Shown piece after piece: positions 8,522 to 17,237 of a stretch of DNA of 44,406 nt. Each line of letters begins with the position of its first letter. Positions within the stretch are counted from its first letter, which is position 1. Made by a program: the position numbers and the translations under genes. The notes beneath the pieces were generated by a model. That model did not search any database, was not told the origin of the DNA, and was given only the letters and a program-made list of their open reading frames with translations. Origin of the DNA: CAZLIC01 sp964559535 (GTDB lineage: Bacteria > Pseudomonadota > Alphaproteobacteria > Rhodobacterales > Rhodobacteraceae); assembly GCA_964559535.1 (NCBI GenBank), contig CAZLIC010000028.1, forward strand, positions 1 to 44,406, written 5' to 3'.

Positions 8522-8986
8522 TTACAGCCCAAGCGCCGAAAGGCCCGGGTGGTCATCCGGGCGTCGGCCAAGGGGCCAGTGAAATCTGCGGTCGGCATCC
8601 GTGATGGGCAGGTCGTTGATGCTGGCATGGCGGTGCGCCATCAGGCCCTCTGCATCGAACTCCCAGTTCTCGTTGCCATAGCTGCGGAACCACTGCCCCG
8701 CCGCGTTGTGCCATTCATAGGCGAACCGGACCGCTATGCGATTGCCATGAAAGGCCCAGACCTCCTTGATCAGGCGATAGTCGTGCTCACCCGCCCATTT
8801 GCGGGTCAGGAACGCCTCGATCTCGGCACGGCCCCGGGGAAATTCGGCCCGGTTGCGCCATTGGCTGTCGGGGGTGTAGGCCAGCGCAACGCGCGCCGGG
8901 TCGCGGCAGTTCCAGGCATCTTCGGCCATCCGCGCCTTCTGTGCGGCAGTCTCGGCGGTGAAGGGGGGCAAGGGGGGGCGGGACAT
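8522..8986 (-). CDS. DUF1348 / nuclear transport factor 2-like protein
   Basis: A 154-residue protein with the DUF1348 signature: KARMAEDAWNCRDPARVALAY, then DSQWRNRAEFPRGRAEIEAFL, and FAYEWHNAAGQWFRSYGNENWEF. The fold is the NTF2/SnoaL cone. Members are widespread and uncharacterised. The start was set at MSRPPLPPF (8986), with AGGAGC upstream. It sits 22 bases downstream of the MBL-fold gene and 29 bases upstream of the PPOX-like gene, all on the same strand. Confidence 0.85.
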   Translation of the reverse strand: MSRPPLPPFTAETAAQKARMAEDAWNCRDPARVALAYTPDSQWRNRAEFPRGRAEIEAFLTRKWAGEHDYRLIKEVWAFHGNRIAVRFAYEWHNAAGQWFRSYGNENWEFDAEGLMAHRHASINDLPITDADRRFHWPLGRRPDDHPGLSALGL

Positions 8987-9008
8987 GGGGCGGGCTCCTT
9001 TTGTGCGC

Positions 9009-9968
9009 TCAGAGGTAGGACCAGTCGGCAGGCAGCCAGCGCAGGGCCCCGGCATCCCCCACGATCCGCCCGACACCCGGGAAGGGCATGTGCGTCGCGG
9101 CGATCAGGGCCTTCGATTGCGCCGCTTCGGCAAAGAACCGGGCACGGGTGGCGTCGGCGGCGGGCTTGTCCATCTCGAACACGATGCCGAACCCGGGGAT
9201 CGCCGGTTGTGCCGCCGGGTGGAACAGCATGTCGGCCACCAACAGCAGGCTGTCGCCGCCATCCTCGATCCTCACCCCGATCTGCCCCGGCGTATGGCCC
9301 GACAGGTCGAACACCGACACCCCGCGCGAGATCTCGCGGTCGCCGTCGATCCGTTGCAGGCGGGAGTACAACGACACCAGCTGTTCCGTCGCGGCAAAGC
9401 TGGAATGGGTGATCGCGGGGGCACGGGCCAGCATCGACGGATCGGTAAAGGTCGCGACGTCGCGCCGGTCGATGTAGACCTCGGCGTTGGGGTAATTCTT
9501 GACGCCGCCCGCTACCATGCCTGCGATGTGGTCGACATGCGCATGGCTGAGGATCACCGCGTCAATGCTGCTGGCCGCCACGCCCAAGGCCTCCAGCGTG
9601 CCGGGCAGATAGCCCGACGTGGCGCTGACCGTTCCGGCCGGGCCGCTGTCGACCAGAATGTACCGCTCGCCGTCGTTGATCAGGTAGGTCGAGAAACTGG
9701 CACGGATACCGTTCTTTCCGGCGGCAAACACCGCATCGCCCGCCGCCTTCACATCTGCAGGCCCCGCCCCGGTGAACAGGTCGTAGGGAAAGTCGATGTA
9801 GCCGTCCGACATCACGGTCACCTCGAACCGGCCGACCTGATAGCGCGCCACCACGGGCGGGCGCGCCAGCGGGCCGGTAGACCGGGCCGCAGCGTGCTTG
9901 GCAAGGGCGGCGGACAGGGGAAGGGCGGCAAGGGCGGCCCCAAAGCCGCGGCGGGACAGGTTGACCAT
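9009..9968 (-). CDS. Tat-exported metallo-beta-lactamase-fold hydrolase
   Basis: A 319-residue protein that begins MVNLSRRGFGAALAAL, a twin-arginine (SRRGF) signal, so it is probably exported folded. The MBL metal site is the HxHxDH motif in ILSHAHVDHIAGM, with a later His in DLSGHTPGQIG, an Asp in LLVADMLFHPA and a final His in IAATHMPFPGVGR. This layout matches the lactonase / methyl parathion hydrolase-like subgroup, but the substrate is unknown. It is the first gene of the operon with DUF1348 and PPOX-like genes, divergent from a LysR regulator that probably controls it. Confidence 0.85.
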   Translation of the reverse strand: MVNLSRRGFGAALAALPLSAALAKHAAARSTGPLARPPVVARYQVGRFEVTVMSDGYIDFPYDLFTGAGPADVKAAGDAVFAAGKNGIRASFSTYLINDGERYILVDSGPAGTVSATSGYLPGTLEALGVAASSIDAVILSHAHVDHIAGMVAGGVKNYPNAEVYIDRRDVATFTDPSMLARAPAITHSSFAATEQLVSLYSRLQRIDGDREISRGVSVFDLSGHTPGQIGVRIEDGGDSLLLVADMLFHPAAQPAIPGFGIVFEMDKPAADATRARFFAEAAQSKALIAATHMPFPGVGRIVGDAGALRWLPADWSYL

Positions 9969-10016
9969 GGGAAGTCCTTTCAAGGGATTGTGGTGTGGTC
10001 GCTTCGGATGTGGGAC

Positions 10017-10103
10017 TTGCAACCTTGGTCCGGATTATGGTCCAGCCGCATTATGGTCCAGCCGCGCCGTTGCAAGAATACGCGCCGCATGGAATTGATT
10101 ATT
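10017..10103. promoter_or_regulatory. Divergent LysR/MBL-operon control region with 16-bp tandem repeat
   Basis: Two exact head-to-tail copies of ATTATGGTCCAGCCGC lie at 10034-10049 and 10050-10065. A further TGGTCC lies at 10026, and the array is bracketed by TTGCAA at 10017-10022 and 10070-10075. On the minus strand each copy contains a -10-like CATAAT. Closer to the LysR start is the perfect inverted repeat GGAAT-TGATT-ATTCC (10089-10103), a plausible LysR (T-N11-A-type) site about 30 bases before the regulator's ATG. Confidence 0.5.
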
Positions 10104-10134
10104 CCACCAGAAGAAACGAACGCGGGGGGAACGC

Positions 10135-11061
10135 ATGGACCGCTTCCACGAGATCGAGGTGTTCATCGCCGTCCATGACGCGGGCAGCTTTGCCAGGGCG
10201 GGCCAGCGCCTGCGCCTGTCTCCCCCTGCCGTGACCCGGGCGATCTCGGCGCTGGAAGACCGCCTTGGCGCGCGGCTGTTCCAGCGCACCACGCGCCGCC
10301 TGGCCATCACCGATGTCGGCGCCCGGTTTCTGGACAGCGCGCGCCGCATCGTGGAAGACTTGGGTGCGGCGGAGCGCGAGGCGCTTGGGGCCACCACCAC
10401 GGCGCGCGGGCATCTGACGGTGACAGCGTCGGTCACGCTGGGCAGGTCGCTCTTGGCCCCCATCGCCCGGCAGTTCCTGGCGGAACACCCCGAGATCACC
10501 GTGACGGTTCTGCTGCTGGACCGTATCGCCAACCTCATCGAGGAAGGCATTGATGCCGCGTTCCGCGTGGGCCCCTTGCCGGATTCCACCCTTGTCGCGC
10601 GCAAATTGGGGTCGGTGCAGCGGCTCTTGGTGGCAAGCCCGGCCTACCTTGCCGCGCATGGCACGCCCGCCACCCCGGCCGACCTGACGCGCCACGCGAT
10701 GATCGCCTTCACCGGCCTGATGCCCAACCGCGAATGGCGGTTTCTGGATGGCCGCAGCGGCAAGGCCGTGGCCTTCATGCCCAGGCTGGAAATCAACGAT
10801 GCCGTCTCGGCCATCGCCGCCGCCGAGGCGGGCGAAGGCATCTCTGTCGCCCTGTCCTACATGGTGGCGGAACGCATCCGCGACGGCCGCCTTGTTCCGG
10901 TCCTGACCGATGTCACGCCGCCCCCCGCCCCGGTTCACCTTGTGTTTCCGCAGTCGCGCCAGCTGACCCCCAAGCTGCGCGCCTTCGTCGATTTCGCAGC
11001 GCCGCGCCTGAAGCGGGAACTTGATGCGCTCACGCTGTCGGGCGGCACGGAACCGGAGTGA
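10135..11061 (+). CDS. LysR-family transcriptional regulator
   Basis: A 308-residue protein. Residues 1-60 are the winged helix-turn-helix: FHEIEVFIAVHDAGSFARAG, then SPPAVTRAISALEDRLGARLF. The periplasmic-binding-protein-like effector domain follows from about residue 90 (GHLTVTASVTLGRSLLAPI through the C terminus). Length and order are normal for the family. It is divergent from the MBL-fold operon with 166 bases between the start codons, the standard arrangement for a LysR activator of its neighbour. The effector is unknown. Confidence 0.92.
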   Translation: MDRFHEIEVFIAVHDAGSFARAGQRLRLSPPAVTRAISALEDRLGARLFQRTTRRLAITDVGARFLDSARRIVEDLGAAEREALGATTTARGHLTVTASVTLGRSLLAPIARQFLAEHPEITVTVLLLDRIANLIEEGIDAAFRVGPLPDSTLVARKLGSVQRLLVASPAYLAAHGTPATPADLTRHAMIAFTGLMPNREWRFLDGRSGKAVAFMPRLEINDAVSAIAAAEAGEGISVALSYMVAERIRDGRLVPVLTDVTPPPAPVHLVFPQSRQLTPKLRAFVDFAAPRLKRELDALTLSGGTEPE

Positions 11062-11209
11062 TCCTGCAGGGCCGGTGATGCCGCGCGCTTGCAGGACGGG
11101 GCAACACCTGGCAGCACCCTGGGGCAATCGCCGCGCCTGCGCGTCCGTCTTTGGCGCGCCGGCAAAGGCTTGGCGGGGGGGCCGCCCCCCCTCGCGGGGC
11201 AGGCCGTGG

Positions 11210-12256
11210 TTATTTCTCGGGCAGCGGCCCGACCAACAGGATGTCCAGGTCGTGTCCGGGGGCGAAATCGGTTCTCTCGATCACGAACGTCGTCGGTCCG
11301 GTCTTCACCACCCCCTCGGCGCACAGCGATATCACGCGGTCTTCGGCCCCCTTGTCCAGGGTCAGCCGAAACCGCCCGATCGGCCCCGCCCAGCTGTTCG
11401 CGGTGCGCAGGATGTACTGAATGTTCCACGCCATGCCATAGGCCTGGTCATAGTCGGGGTCGCGGGGCAGCACCTGCATGATGGCGCGCGACGTGCCATC
11501 GTCGATGCAATACCGCGTCCGCAACTCCTGATACCAGTCATCCGCCGGCGGGTGCTGCCAGTAAAACAGGCCGCCCGCCGGATGGTGGGCATAGGAATGC
11601 TCGATCCTTACCGTGGCCCCGGCCGGAAAGGTCTGCGTCCAGTGGTGGCGCAAGACGACCGACCAGTTCGCCCAGACCTCTTCGGGGAAGTCTTCGCCCG
11701 GCTGCGGCTCGTACCACTCCGCCACGCCCTCGGCCGTCAGGTCGGCACGGGCGGCGGCGTCCATCGCGGCAAGGCGGGTGGTGATGTCCTGCGCATCCAG
11801 CGTCAGCGGCAGACCATGGCGCTGCAGCACCGCCGTGACGTCGCGCCCCGGCGTGTCGTACTGCGACGCGGCGGGGCGGCCCTCCTCCCACGGGGGTTCG
11901 ATCACGGCGATGCGGTCGGTGTCCAGCACAACGGGCCGACGGTCCACCACGGCAGTGAAGCCGAAGGGGTTTGCGGCCGCAAGATCGGCAGGCAGGTTCC
12001 ACGCGCTCATCAGCTGCCCGCCGATCGGGATGGGGGGCAGGGGAAAGATCATCTCGCCGGTCACATCGGCATCGGTGACGTTGCGAAAGGTGTAGACCAC
12101 GGTGATGCGGTCGGGGGTGATCGTCAGGTCTTCGCTTTCCATCATCACGGCATCGGTCTGGCCGAAGGTCAGGCCGGTGGCCGACAGGCCGCCGAAGCCG
12201 TCATTCGCCGCGGCTCTGCCCGCCCACAGCACCAGAACCACCAAAAACCCGCGCAT
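11210..12256 (-). CDS. Secreted DUF4424-family protein
   Basis: A 348-residue protein starting at MRGFLVVLVLWAG with a Sec signal cleaved near RAAA-NDG. DUF4424 features: the N-terminal MESEDLTITPDRITVVYTF strand pair, an EMIFPLPPIP stretch, and a C-terminal domain with VRIEHSYAHHPAGGLFYW and the CIDDGTS loop. The function is unknown; beta-sandwich folding and export suggest an envelope role. It is convergent with the LysR gene; the 148 bases between them hold a GGGGGG/CCCCCC hairpin at 11175-11190 without a T-run. It is divergent from the next MFS gene with 64 bases between start codons. Confidence 0.8.
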   Translation of the reverse strand: MRGFLVVLVLWAGRAAANDGFGGLSATGLTFGQTDAVMMESEDLTITPDRITVVYTFRNVTDADVTGEMIFPLPPIPIGGQLMSAWNLPADLAAANPFGFTAVVDRRPVVLDTDRIAVIEPPWEEGRPAASQYDTPGRDVTAVLQRHGLPLTLDAQDITTRLAAMDAAARADLTAEGVAEWYEPQPGEDFPEEVWANWSVVLRHHWTQTFPAGATVRIEHSYAHHPAGGLFYWQHPPADDWYQELRTRYCIDDGTSRAIMQVLPRDPDYDQAYGMAWNIQYILRTANSWAGPIGRFRLTLDKGAEDRVISLCAEGVVKTGPTTFVIERTDFAPGHDLDILLVGPLPEK

Positions 12257-12320
12257 GCTTGCCCCCGCCGTTGCCTGCACCGATAAGACCGCAGCCGCAA
12301 GGCAGGGGGAAGGGGAAACC

Positions 12321-13490
12321 ATGAAAGCGGGACTTGCCGCGCTGCTGCTGGCCTATGTGCTGTCGCAGTTCTACCGCGCCTTCCTGGCCGTGCTGGCCCC
12401 GGCCCTGCAGGCCGACCTTGGCGCCACCGCCGAAGACCTGTCCGCCGCCTCGGGCCTGTGGTTCCTGACCTTTGCGCTGGCGCAGCTGCCGGTGGGCTGG
12501 GCGCTGGACAGGGTGGGGCCGGGGCGCACGTCGGCCGTGCTGCTGGCCGTTGGCGCCGCGGGGGCTGCACTCTTTGCCGCGGCGCCGGGCGTGGGCGTGC
12601 TGAACGCCGCAATGGCGCTGATCGGGCTTGGCTGCTCGCCTGTCCTGATGGCATCCTACGTGATCCTGACGCGCAGCTATCCGCCCGCGGTGTTCGCCAC
12701 CATGGCCGGTGCCATCGTCGGCATCGGCAGCCTTGGCAACATCGGCGCCGCCCTGCCGCTGACGCTGGCGGTTCAGGCCTTCGGCTGGCGCGCGGCGATG
12801 GTCGGGCTGGCCGGGCTGACGCTGGCGGTGGCAGGGGCCGTCGCGGTGCTGGTGCGCGACCCGGCGCGCGCAAAGCAAGGCCCGCAGGGCTCGCTGCTCG
12901 ATCTTCTGCGCATGCCCGCGATCTGGCCGGTGCTGGCGATGATGGCGGTGTGTTATGGCCCCGCGGCGGGCCTGCGCGGGCTGTGGATCGGCCCCTACAT
13001 GACCGAGGTGCAGGGCGCGGGGACCCAGGCCGTGGGGCAGGCAACGCTGGTCATGGCGCTGGCGATGATCGCCGGGAACTTCGCCTACGGCCCGATGGAA
13101 CGGGTGGTGGGCAGCCGCAAACGGCTGGTGCTGGGCGGCAACGGCATCGTGCTGGCGCTGCTGGTCCTGTTCTGGCTGTTGCCCGCGCCGGGGCCCTGGG
13201 TGGCCATGGCGCTTTTCGCGCTGATCGGCTTCTTCGGGTCGTCCTTCGCCATGGTCATCGCGCACGGCCGGGCGTTCATTCCCCCGGCGCTGATGGGGCG
13301 GGGGGTGACGCTGCTGAACCTCTTCGGCATCGGTGCCGCGGGGCTTTTGCAAATGGCCACCGGCCGCATCTTTGCCGCCACCCCGGCCACCCCCGCCAGC
13401 GCCCCCTTCGCCGCAATCTTCGCCGCCATGGCTGTGACGCTGGCACTGGGCCTTCTGGCCTATGCCGTCTCGCGCGACCGCGGGGACTGA
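12321..13490 (+). CDS. MFS transporter
   Basis: A 389-residue 12-helix permease. It begins MKAGLAALLLAYVLSQFYRAF, and the RVGPGRTSAVLLAVGAAG stretch after helix 2 is the MFS loop motif. The start is ATG 12321 with AGGGGAA upstream; the longer in-frame extension overlaps the divergent DUF4424 gene. The substrate cannot be inferred. The stop lies only four bases from the end of the convergent RTX gene, leaving no room for a dedicated terminator. Confidence 0.88.
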   Translation: MKAGLAALLLAYVLSQFYRAFLAVLAPALQADLGATAEDLSAASGLWFLTFALAQLPVGWALDRVGPGRTSAVLLAVGAAGAALFAAAPGVGVLNAAMALIGLGCSPVLMASYVILTRSYPPAVFATMAGAIVGIGSLGNIGAALPLTLAVQAFGWRAAMVGLAGLTLAVAGAVAVLVRDPARAKQGPQGSLLDLLRMPAIWPVLAMMAVCYGPAAGLRGLWIGPYMTEVQGAGTQAVGQATLVMALAMIAGNFAYGPMERVVGSRKRLVLGGNGIVLALLVLFWLLPAPGPWVAMALFALIGFFGSSFAMVIAHGRAFIPPALMGRGVTLLNLFGIGAAGLLQMATGRIFAATPATPASAPFAAIFAAMAVTLALGLLAYAVSRDRGD

Positions 13491-13494
13491 CCCT

Positions 13495-14940
13495 TCACAA
13501 CACGAAGTCGTTCGCGTCCAGCGTCACCAGCCCGTCCAGCCGGACGGACGAGGCAACTCCCGCGGTCTGCCACGAGATGTCGACAAAGGTGTTGCCCCCC
13601 GCCTGCCGCACCGCCACCTGCCCTGCGGCGGTGATCGGTCCGCTTCCCACGAAGGTGAAGACGTTGTCGCCCCCCACCCCGTCGGGGTCGATGCCCGACA
13701 GGTCGATGATGTCGCCGTTGGTGTCAAAGTCGGTGATGCGGTCGAAGGTGCCGCCGGAGATGACGAACAACTCGTTTACATCGCGCCAGATGAACAGGTC
13801 GGCGCCGCTGCCGCCCGTCAGGTTGTCGATGTCGTAGCTTCCGGTGATGGTGTCGTTGCCCGCCCCGCCGACAATCGTGTCGCGCGCCTCGCCGCCGGTC
13901 AGCCGGTCGTGGCCGTCGCCGCCCTCCAGCCGGTTCGCGCCGAACCCGCCGAACAGCCGGTCGTCGCCGCCGCCGCCCAGCAGCGTGTCATTGCCGTTGC
14001 CGCCCCAGATCCGGTTGGCGGCGTTGTCGCCGGTGACGGTGTTGTCGCCGCCGGTGCCGATGCGCACGCGCTCGAACCCGGAAATGAAGTCGGCATCGCC
14101 CGCTCCCTGCACCAGCCCGGTGACCAGGTTCACGCGCAGGTTCACCGACTCTTCGGCGTCGAACCGCAGCAGGTCTTCGCCCGTGCCGCCGTCCACCGTG
14201 TCGGACGCCTGGTCGATCTCCAGCGTCACGCGGTCGTCGCCCGCGCCGGTGTCGATCTCGTCCGCCCCGCGCCCGTCGCGGATGTCGTCGTTGCCCGCGC
14301 CGCCGAAGGCGGTGTCGTTCCCGTTGCCAAGCGACACGGTGCCGAGGATCCGCCCAGCCGACGTGTCGACAAGGTCGTCACCGTCGCTCATGACCACCTG
14401 ACCGACGATGGTGCCCGCGTTCACCACGCTGTCGTTCAGCAGATCGGCAAGGATCGCGAAATCCCCCGAGATCAGGCCGGTGTTTTGCACCCGAAGCGGG
14501 AGGACGTCGATGGTGAAGCCGGGGTTGAAGCTGACGATGCCGGTGGTTGTTCCCTGGATCGATCCGGAGTTCAGGACAAATCCGCCCAAATCCAGCGCCA
14601 GGGCGGACAGCCCGCCGATCGTGCCTTCGTTGGTGACCTTTGCGCCGGCCGCGGCGAACCATGCGCCGATGCTGGCGCCGTAGGCCGCTCCGGTCTCGCC
14701 GATGTGGAGGATGGACTGTGTGCCGGTCGAGCGGACGCCGTAACGCGCAAAGGCGGTGCCGTCGAGGAAGACCTGCTGGACGCTGTTGCCGAACAGGATC
14801 CCGGTGGTCAGCAGACTCACTTCGTTGTAGCTGGCCACCGTGACGCCGGCGACGATCAGGGCGGCATCGCCTGGCCCGGGAAGCGTCACGGCCGTGACTT
14901 CGTTGGTGATCTGGTCGTCGACATAGGTGAAATTGGTCAT
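13495..14940 (-). CDS. RTX calcium-binding protein with beta-helix N-terminal part
   Basis: A 481-residue protein. Residues of about 100-200 contain spaced N-x-G-x-I-x-G units (VTNEGTIGG, VLNSGSIQG, VQNTGLISG, VVNAGTIVG) suggesting a right-handed beta helix. Residues of about 205-390 carry GGxGNDxx nonapeptides in two blocks (LGNGNDTAFGGAGND and WGGNGNDTLLGGGGDD). The end (DRITDFDTNGDIIDLSGIDP, then a strand-rich tail ending DANDFVL) is the M10-type C-terminal domain with an uncleaved type I secretion signal. No protease zinc motif is present. The gene stands alone, divergent from asd with 117 bases between. The secreted role is unknown. Confidence 0.88.
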   Translation of the reverse strand: MTNFTYVDDQITNEVTAVTLPGPGDAALIVAGVTVASYNEVSLLTTGILFGNSVQQVFLDGTAFARYGVRSTGTQSILHIGETGAAYGASIGAWFAAAGAKVTNEGTIGGLSALALDLGGFVLNSGSIQGTTTGIVSFNPGFTIDVLPLRVQNTGLISGDFAILADLLNDSVVNAGTIVGQVVMSDGDDLVDTSAGRILGTVSLGNGNDTAFGGAGNDDIRDGRGADEIDTGAGDDRVTLEIDQASDTVDGGTGEDLLRFDAEESVNLRVNLVTGLVQGAGDADFISGFERVRIGTGGDNTVTGDNAANRIWGGNGNDTLLGGGGDDRLFGGFGANRLEGGDGHDRLTGGEARDTIVGGAGNDTITGSYDIDNLTGGSGADLFIWRDVNELFVISGGTFDRITDFDTNGDIIDLSGIDPDGVGGDNVFTFVGSGPITAAGQVAVRQAGGNTFVDISWQTAGVASSVRLDGLVTLDANDFVL

Positions 14941-15057
14941 CTCAATCCCCCGGGTCCCCTGGCAATTCCCGATTCTACCACAGAGCCGCCGCGCCAGCCC
15001 CCTTTTTCTTCCCTGCCCCCTGCGCTAAGGGGGCCTGTCGTCAAGAAGGGGGCCGTG

Positions 15058-16080
15058 ATGGGCTATCGTGTTGTCGTCGCGGGGGCCACGGGCAACGTGG
15101 GCCGCGAAATGCTGAACATCCTTGCCGAACGGGAGTTCCCGGTCGACGAGATCGCCGCACTTGCCTCGCGCAAGTCGCTGGGCACCGAGATCAGCTTTGG
15201 CGACAAGACGCTGAAAACCAAGGACCTGGACACCTTCGACTTCACCGGCTGGGACATCGCGCTGTTCGCCATCGGGTCCGAGGCGACCAAGATCTATGGC
15301 CACAGGGCTGCGGGGGCGGGCTGCGTGGTGATCGACAACTCGTCGCTCTACCGTTACGACCCGCAGATCCCGCTGATCGTGCCGGAAGTGAACGCCGACG
15401 CGATTTTCGGCTACAAGACCAAGAACATCATCGCCAACCCCAATTGCTCGACCGCGCAGATGGTTGTGGCACTGAAGCCCTTGCATGACCGCGCGCGGAT
15501 CAAGCGGGTGGTGGTGGCCACCTACCAGTCCGTGTCTGGCGCGGGAAAAGAGGGTATGGACGAGCTGTGGAACCAGACCAAGGCGATCTACAACCCCACC
15601 TCCGAGGTGCCGCCCAAGAAGTTCCAGAAGCAGATCGCCTTCAACGTGATCCCGCAGATCGACGTCTTCCTGGATTCCGGCGAGACCAAGGAAGAATGGA
15701 AGATGGTGGCCGAGACGAAGAAGATCCTTGATCCGAAGATCAAGGTCACCGCCACCTGCGTGCGCGTGCCGGTGTTCGTGGGCCATTCCGAAGCGGTGAA
15801 CGTCGAGTTCGAGGATCCGCTGGATTGGGAAGAAGCCACCGACATCCTGCGCGAGGCGCCGGGCGTGCTGGTGGTGGATAAGCGCGAACCGGGCGGCTAC
15901 ATCACCCCCATCGAATGCGTGGGCGATTACGCCACCTATGTCAGCCGCATCCGGCAGGACAGCACCGTGGAAAACGGCCTGTCGATGTGGGTGGTGTCGG
16001 ACAACCTGCGCAAGGGCGCCGCGCTGAACGCGGTGCAAATCGCCGAAGTGCTGGGCAACCGCTGCCTGAAGAAGGGGTAA
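15058..16080 (+). CDS. asd: Aspartate-semialdehyde dehydrogenase
   Basis: This enzyme reduces aspartyl-4-phosphate to aspartate semialdehyde with NADPH, the branch point to lysine/diaminopimelate, threonine and methionine. The 340-residue protein opens with the nucleotide-binding GATGNVGREM motif. The catalytic Cys is residue 130 in NPNCSTAQ, the acyl-enzyme base His lies in VPVFVGHSEAVN, and SVSGAGKEGMDELWNQT is the family segment between them. The start is ATG 15058; a much longer in-frame upstream reading runs antisense through the RTX gene and is spurious. Confidence 0.96.
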   Translation: MGYRVVVAGATGNVGREMLNILAEREFPVDEIAALASRKSLGTEISFGDKTLKTKDLDTFDFTGWDIALFAIGSEATKIYGHRAAGAGCVVIDNSSLYRYDPQIPLIVPEVNADAIFGYKTKNIIANPNCSTAQMVVALKPLHDRARIKRVVVATYQSVSGAGKEGMDELWNQTKAIYNPTSEVPPKKFQKQIAFNVIPQIDVFLDSGETKEEWKMVAETKKILDPKIKVTATCVRVPVFVGHSEAVNVEFEDPLDWEEATDILREAPGVLVVDKREPGGYITPIECVGDYATYVSRIRQDSTVENGLSMWVVSDNLRKGAALNAVQIAEVLGNRCLKKG

Positions 16081-16104
16081 GGACCGGCGGCGGCGCAGCC
16101 GCCA

Positions 16105-16131
16105 TGAAAACGCTCCGGCGGAGCGTTTTCA
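16105..16131 (+). terminator. Terminator-like hairpin after asd
   Basis: A perfect 12-bp stem, TGAAAACGCTCC / GGAGCGTTTTCA, with a GGC loop lies 25 bases after the asd stop. The A-tract on one side and TTTT on the other make it work in either direction. Confidence 0.75.
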
Positions 16132-16190
16132 GGTCCGAACGCCCCGAGCGTTGACGGAAGCGGGGTTTGCCGCCTTGCGCGTGCATGCAT

Positions 16191-16215
16191 CCGCGAAAGA
16201 GGTATCTTTTCGCGG
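16191..16215. promoter_or_regulatory. Inverted repeat before the methyltransferase gene
   Basis: CCGCGAAA-(9 nt)-TTTCGCGG is a perfect 8-bp inverted repeat whose right edge lies 40 bases before the ATG at 16256. It could be an operator or a leader hairpin. Confidence 0.35.
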
Positions 16216-16255
16216 GCGGTCTGCCACAGTGCACCGTCCCGCGACAGGAGCCGCC

Positions 16256-17059
16256 ATGACCGAAGATCGCAAACCCCGCAGCGCCGACACGAACGGGGCC
16301 TTCTGGGGGCAGTCGGCCCGCGACTGGGCCGATATCCAGGAAGGTCAGTTCTCGGCCGGGTACCACGCCGTCTTCTCCGCCGCCGGGGTCGGGCCGGGCA
16401 CGCTCCTCATGGATGCGGGCTGCGGGGCAGGGGGTGCGGCCATGCTTGCGGCTTCGATGGGCGCGCAGGTGGCCGGGATCGACGCGGCCGCGGCCCTGCT
16501 CGACATCGCGCGCGAACGGGTGCCGGGCGGCGACTTCCGCACCGGCGACCTGGAAGACCTGCCCTTTGCCGATGCCGCCTTCGATGTGGTCACCGGCTTC
16601 AACGCCTTCCAGTTCGCGGGCAACCCCGCCGTCGCACTGGCCGAGGCGCGGCGCGTCACCCGCCCCGGCGGCCGCGTGGTGGTGATGACCTGGAGCACGC
16701 CCGAGGGGATGGAGGCCGCCGCCATTGTCGGCGCTTTGCGCCACATGCTGCCCCCGCCGCCCCCCGGCGCACCGGGGCCATTCGCCCTGTCGGACGAAAC
16801 ACGCCTGCGCGCCTTCGCGTCCGAGGCCGGTCTGGTGGCGCTCGACGTGCAGGATGTGGACAGCCCGTGGTCCTACCCGGACCTGGCAACGGCGCTGCGT
16901 GGGCTCGGGTCGTCAGGCGTGGCGGCGCGGGCGGCGGGGATCGCCGGGCGCGAAGCCGTCGATGCCGCCCATGCCGCGGCGCTGGCCCCCTTCCGGCAGG
17001 CCGACGGCAGCTTCCGCATCGGTGCGCGCTGCCGGTTCCTGCTTGCCACGCCAGGGTGA
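16256..17059 (+). CDS. Class I SAM-dependent methyltransferase
   Basis: A 267-residue protein with motif I LLMDAGCGAGGAAMLAA, an acidic residue after motif II (VAGIDAAAALLDIARERV), motif post-I in GDLEDLPFADAAFDVVTGFN, and VTRPGGRVVVMTWSTPEG. It is of the ubiE/COQ5-like Methyltransf_11 type. The acceptor substrate is unknown. The start is ATG 16256, six bases after AGGAG (16246-16250). It stands between two hairpin-delimited intergenic regions, so it is probably monocistronic. Confidence 0.88.
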   Translation: MTEDRKPRSADTNGAFWGQSARDWADIQEGQFSAGYHAVFSAAGVGPGTLLMDAGCGAGGAAMLAASMGAQVAGIDAAAALLDIARERVPGGDFRTGDLEDLPFADAAFDVVTGFNAFQFAGNPAVALAEARRVTRPGGRVVVMTWSTPEGMEAAAIVGALRHMLPPPPPGAPGPFALSDETRLRAFASEAGLVALDVQDVDSPWSYPDLATALRGLGSSGVAARAAGIAGREAVDAAHAAALAPFRQADGSFRIGARCRFLLATPG

Positions 17060-17103
17060 CGCAGGGCAGCACAGATCTTTCCAATTGGTGAATCGGCACG
17101 CGT

Positions 17104-17160
17104 AACCCACTGAAAACGCTTGTCACGTGTTCTGTCCCACGCTGGGACACTGCCTGTCCC
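17104..17160 (+). promoter_or_regulatory. TGTCCCA composite module upstream of the DUF4139 gene
   Basis: Reading rightward: AACCCACTGA (17104-17113), a 19-nt spacer, the palindrome TGTCCCACGCTGGGACA (17133-17149), then another TGTCCC at 17155, which is 22 nt after the first. The same elements with the same 19-nt spacer and 22-nt register occur at 21970-22026 upstream of sbtA. The module ends about 80 bases before the ATG. The binding factor is unknown. Confidence 0.6.
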
Positions 17161-17237
17161 ACGGCGCAAAGCCCCATGGACAAAGGCCCCGCCCCGCGCG
17201 ACACTCGCCCCGATTGCATCACCGGAGCCTGTGCCCC

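Noticed and set aside
12169..13352. Two long minus-strand ORFs opposite the MFS gene
   Set aside because: They are His/Arg/Pro/Gln-rich antisense shadows typical of high-GC coding DNA, with no ribosome site and no domain.
13462..15057. In-frame upstream extension of asd by 532 codons
   Set aside because: It runs antisense through the second RTX gene. The Asd family starts at the Rossmann motif, which matches ATG 15058.
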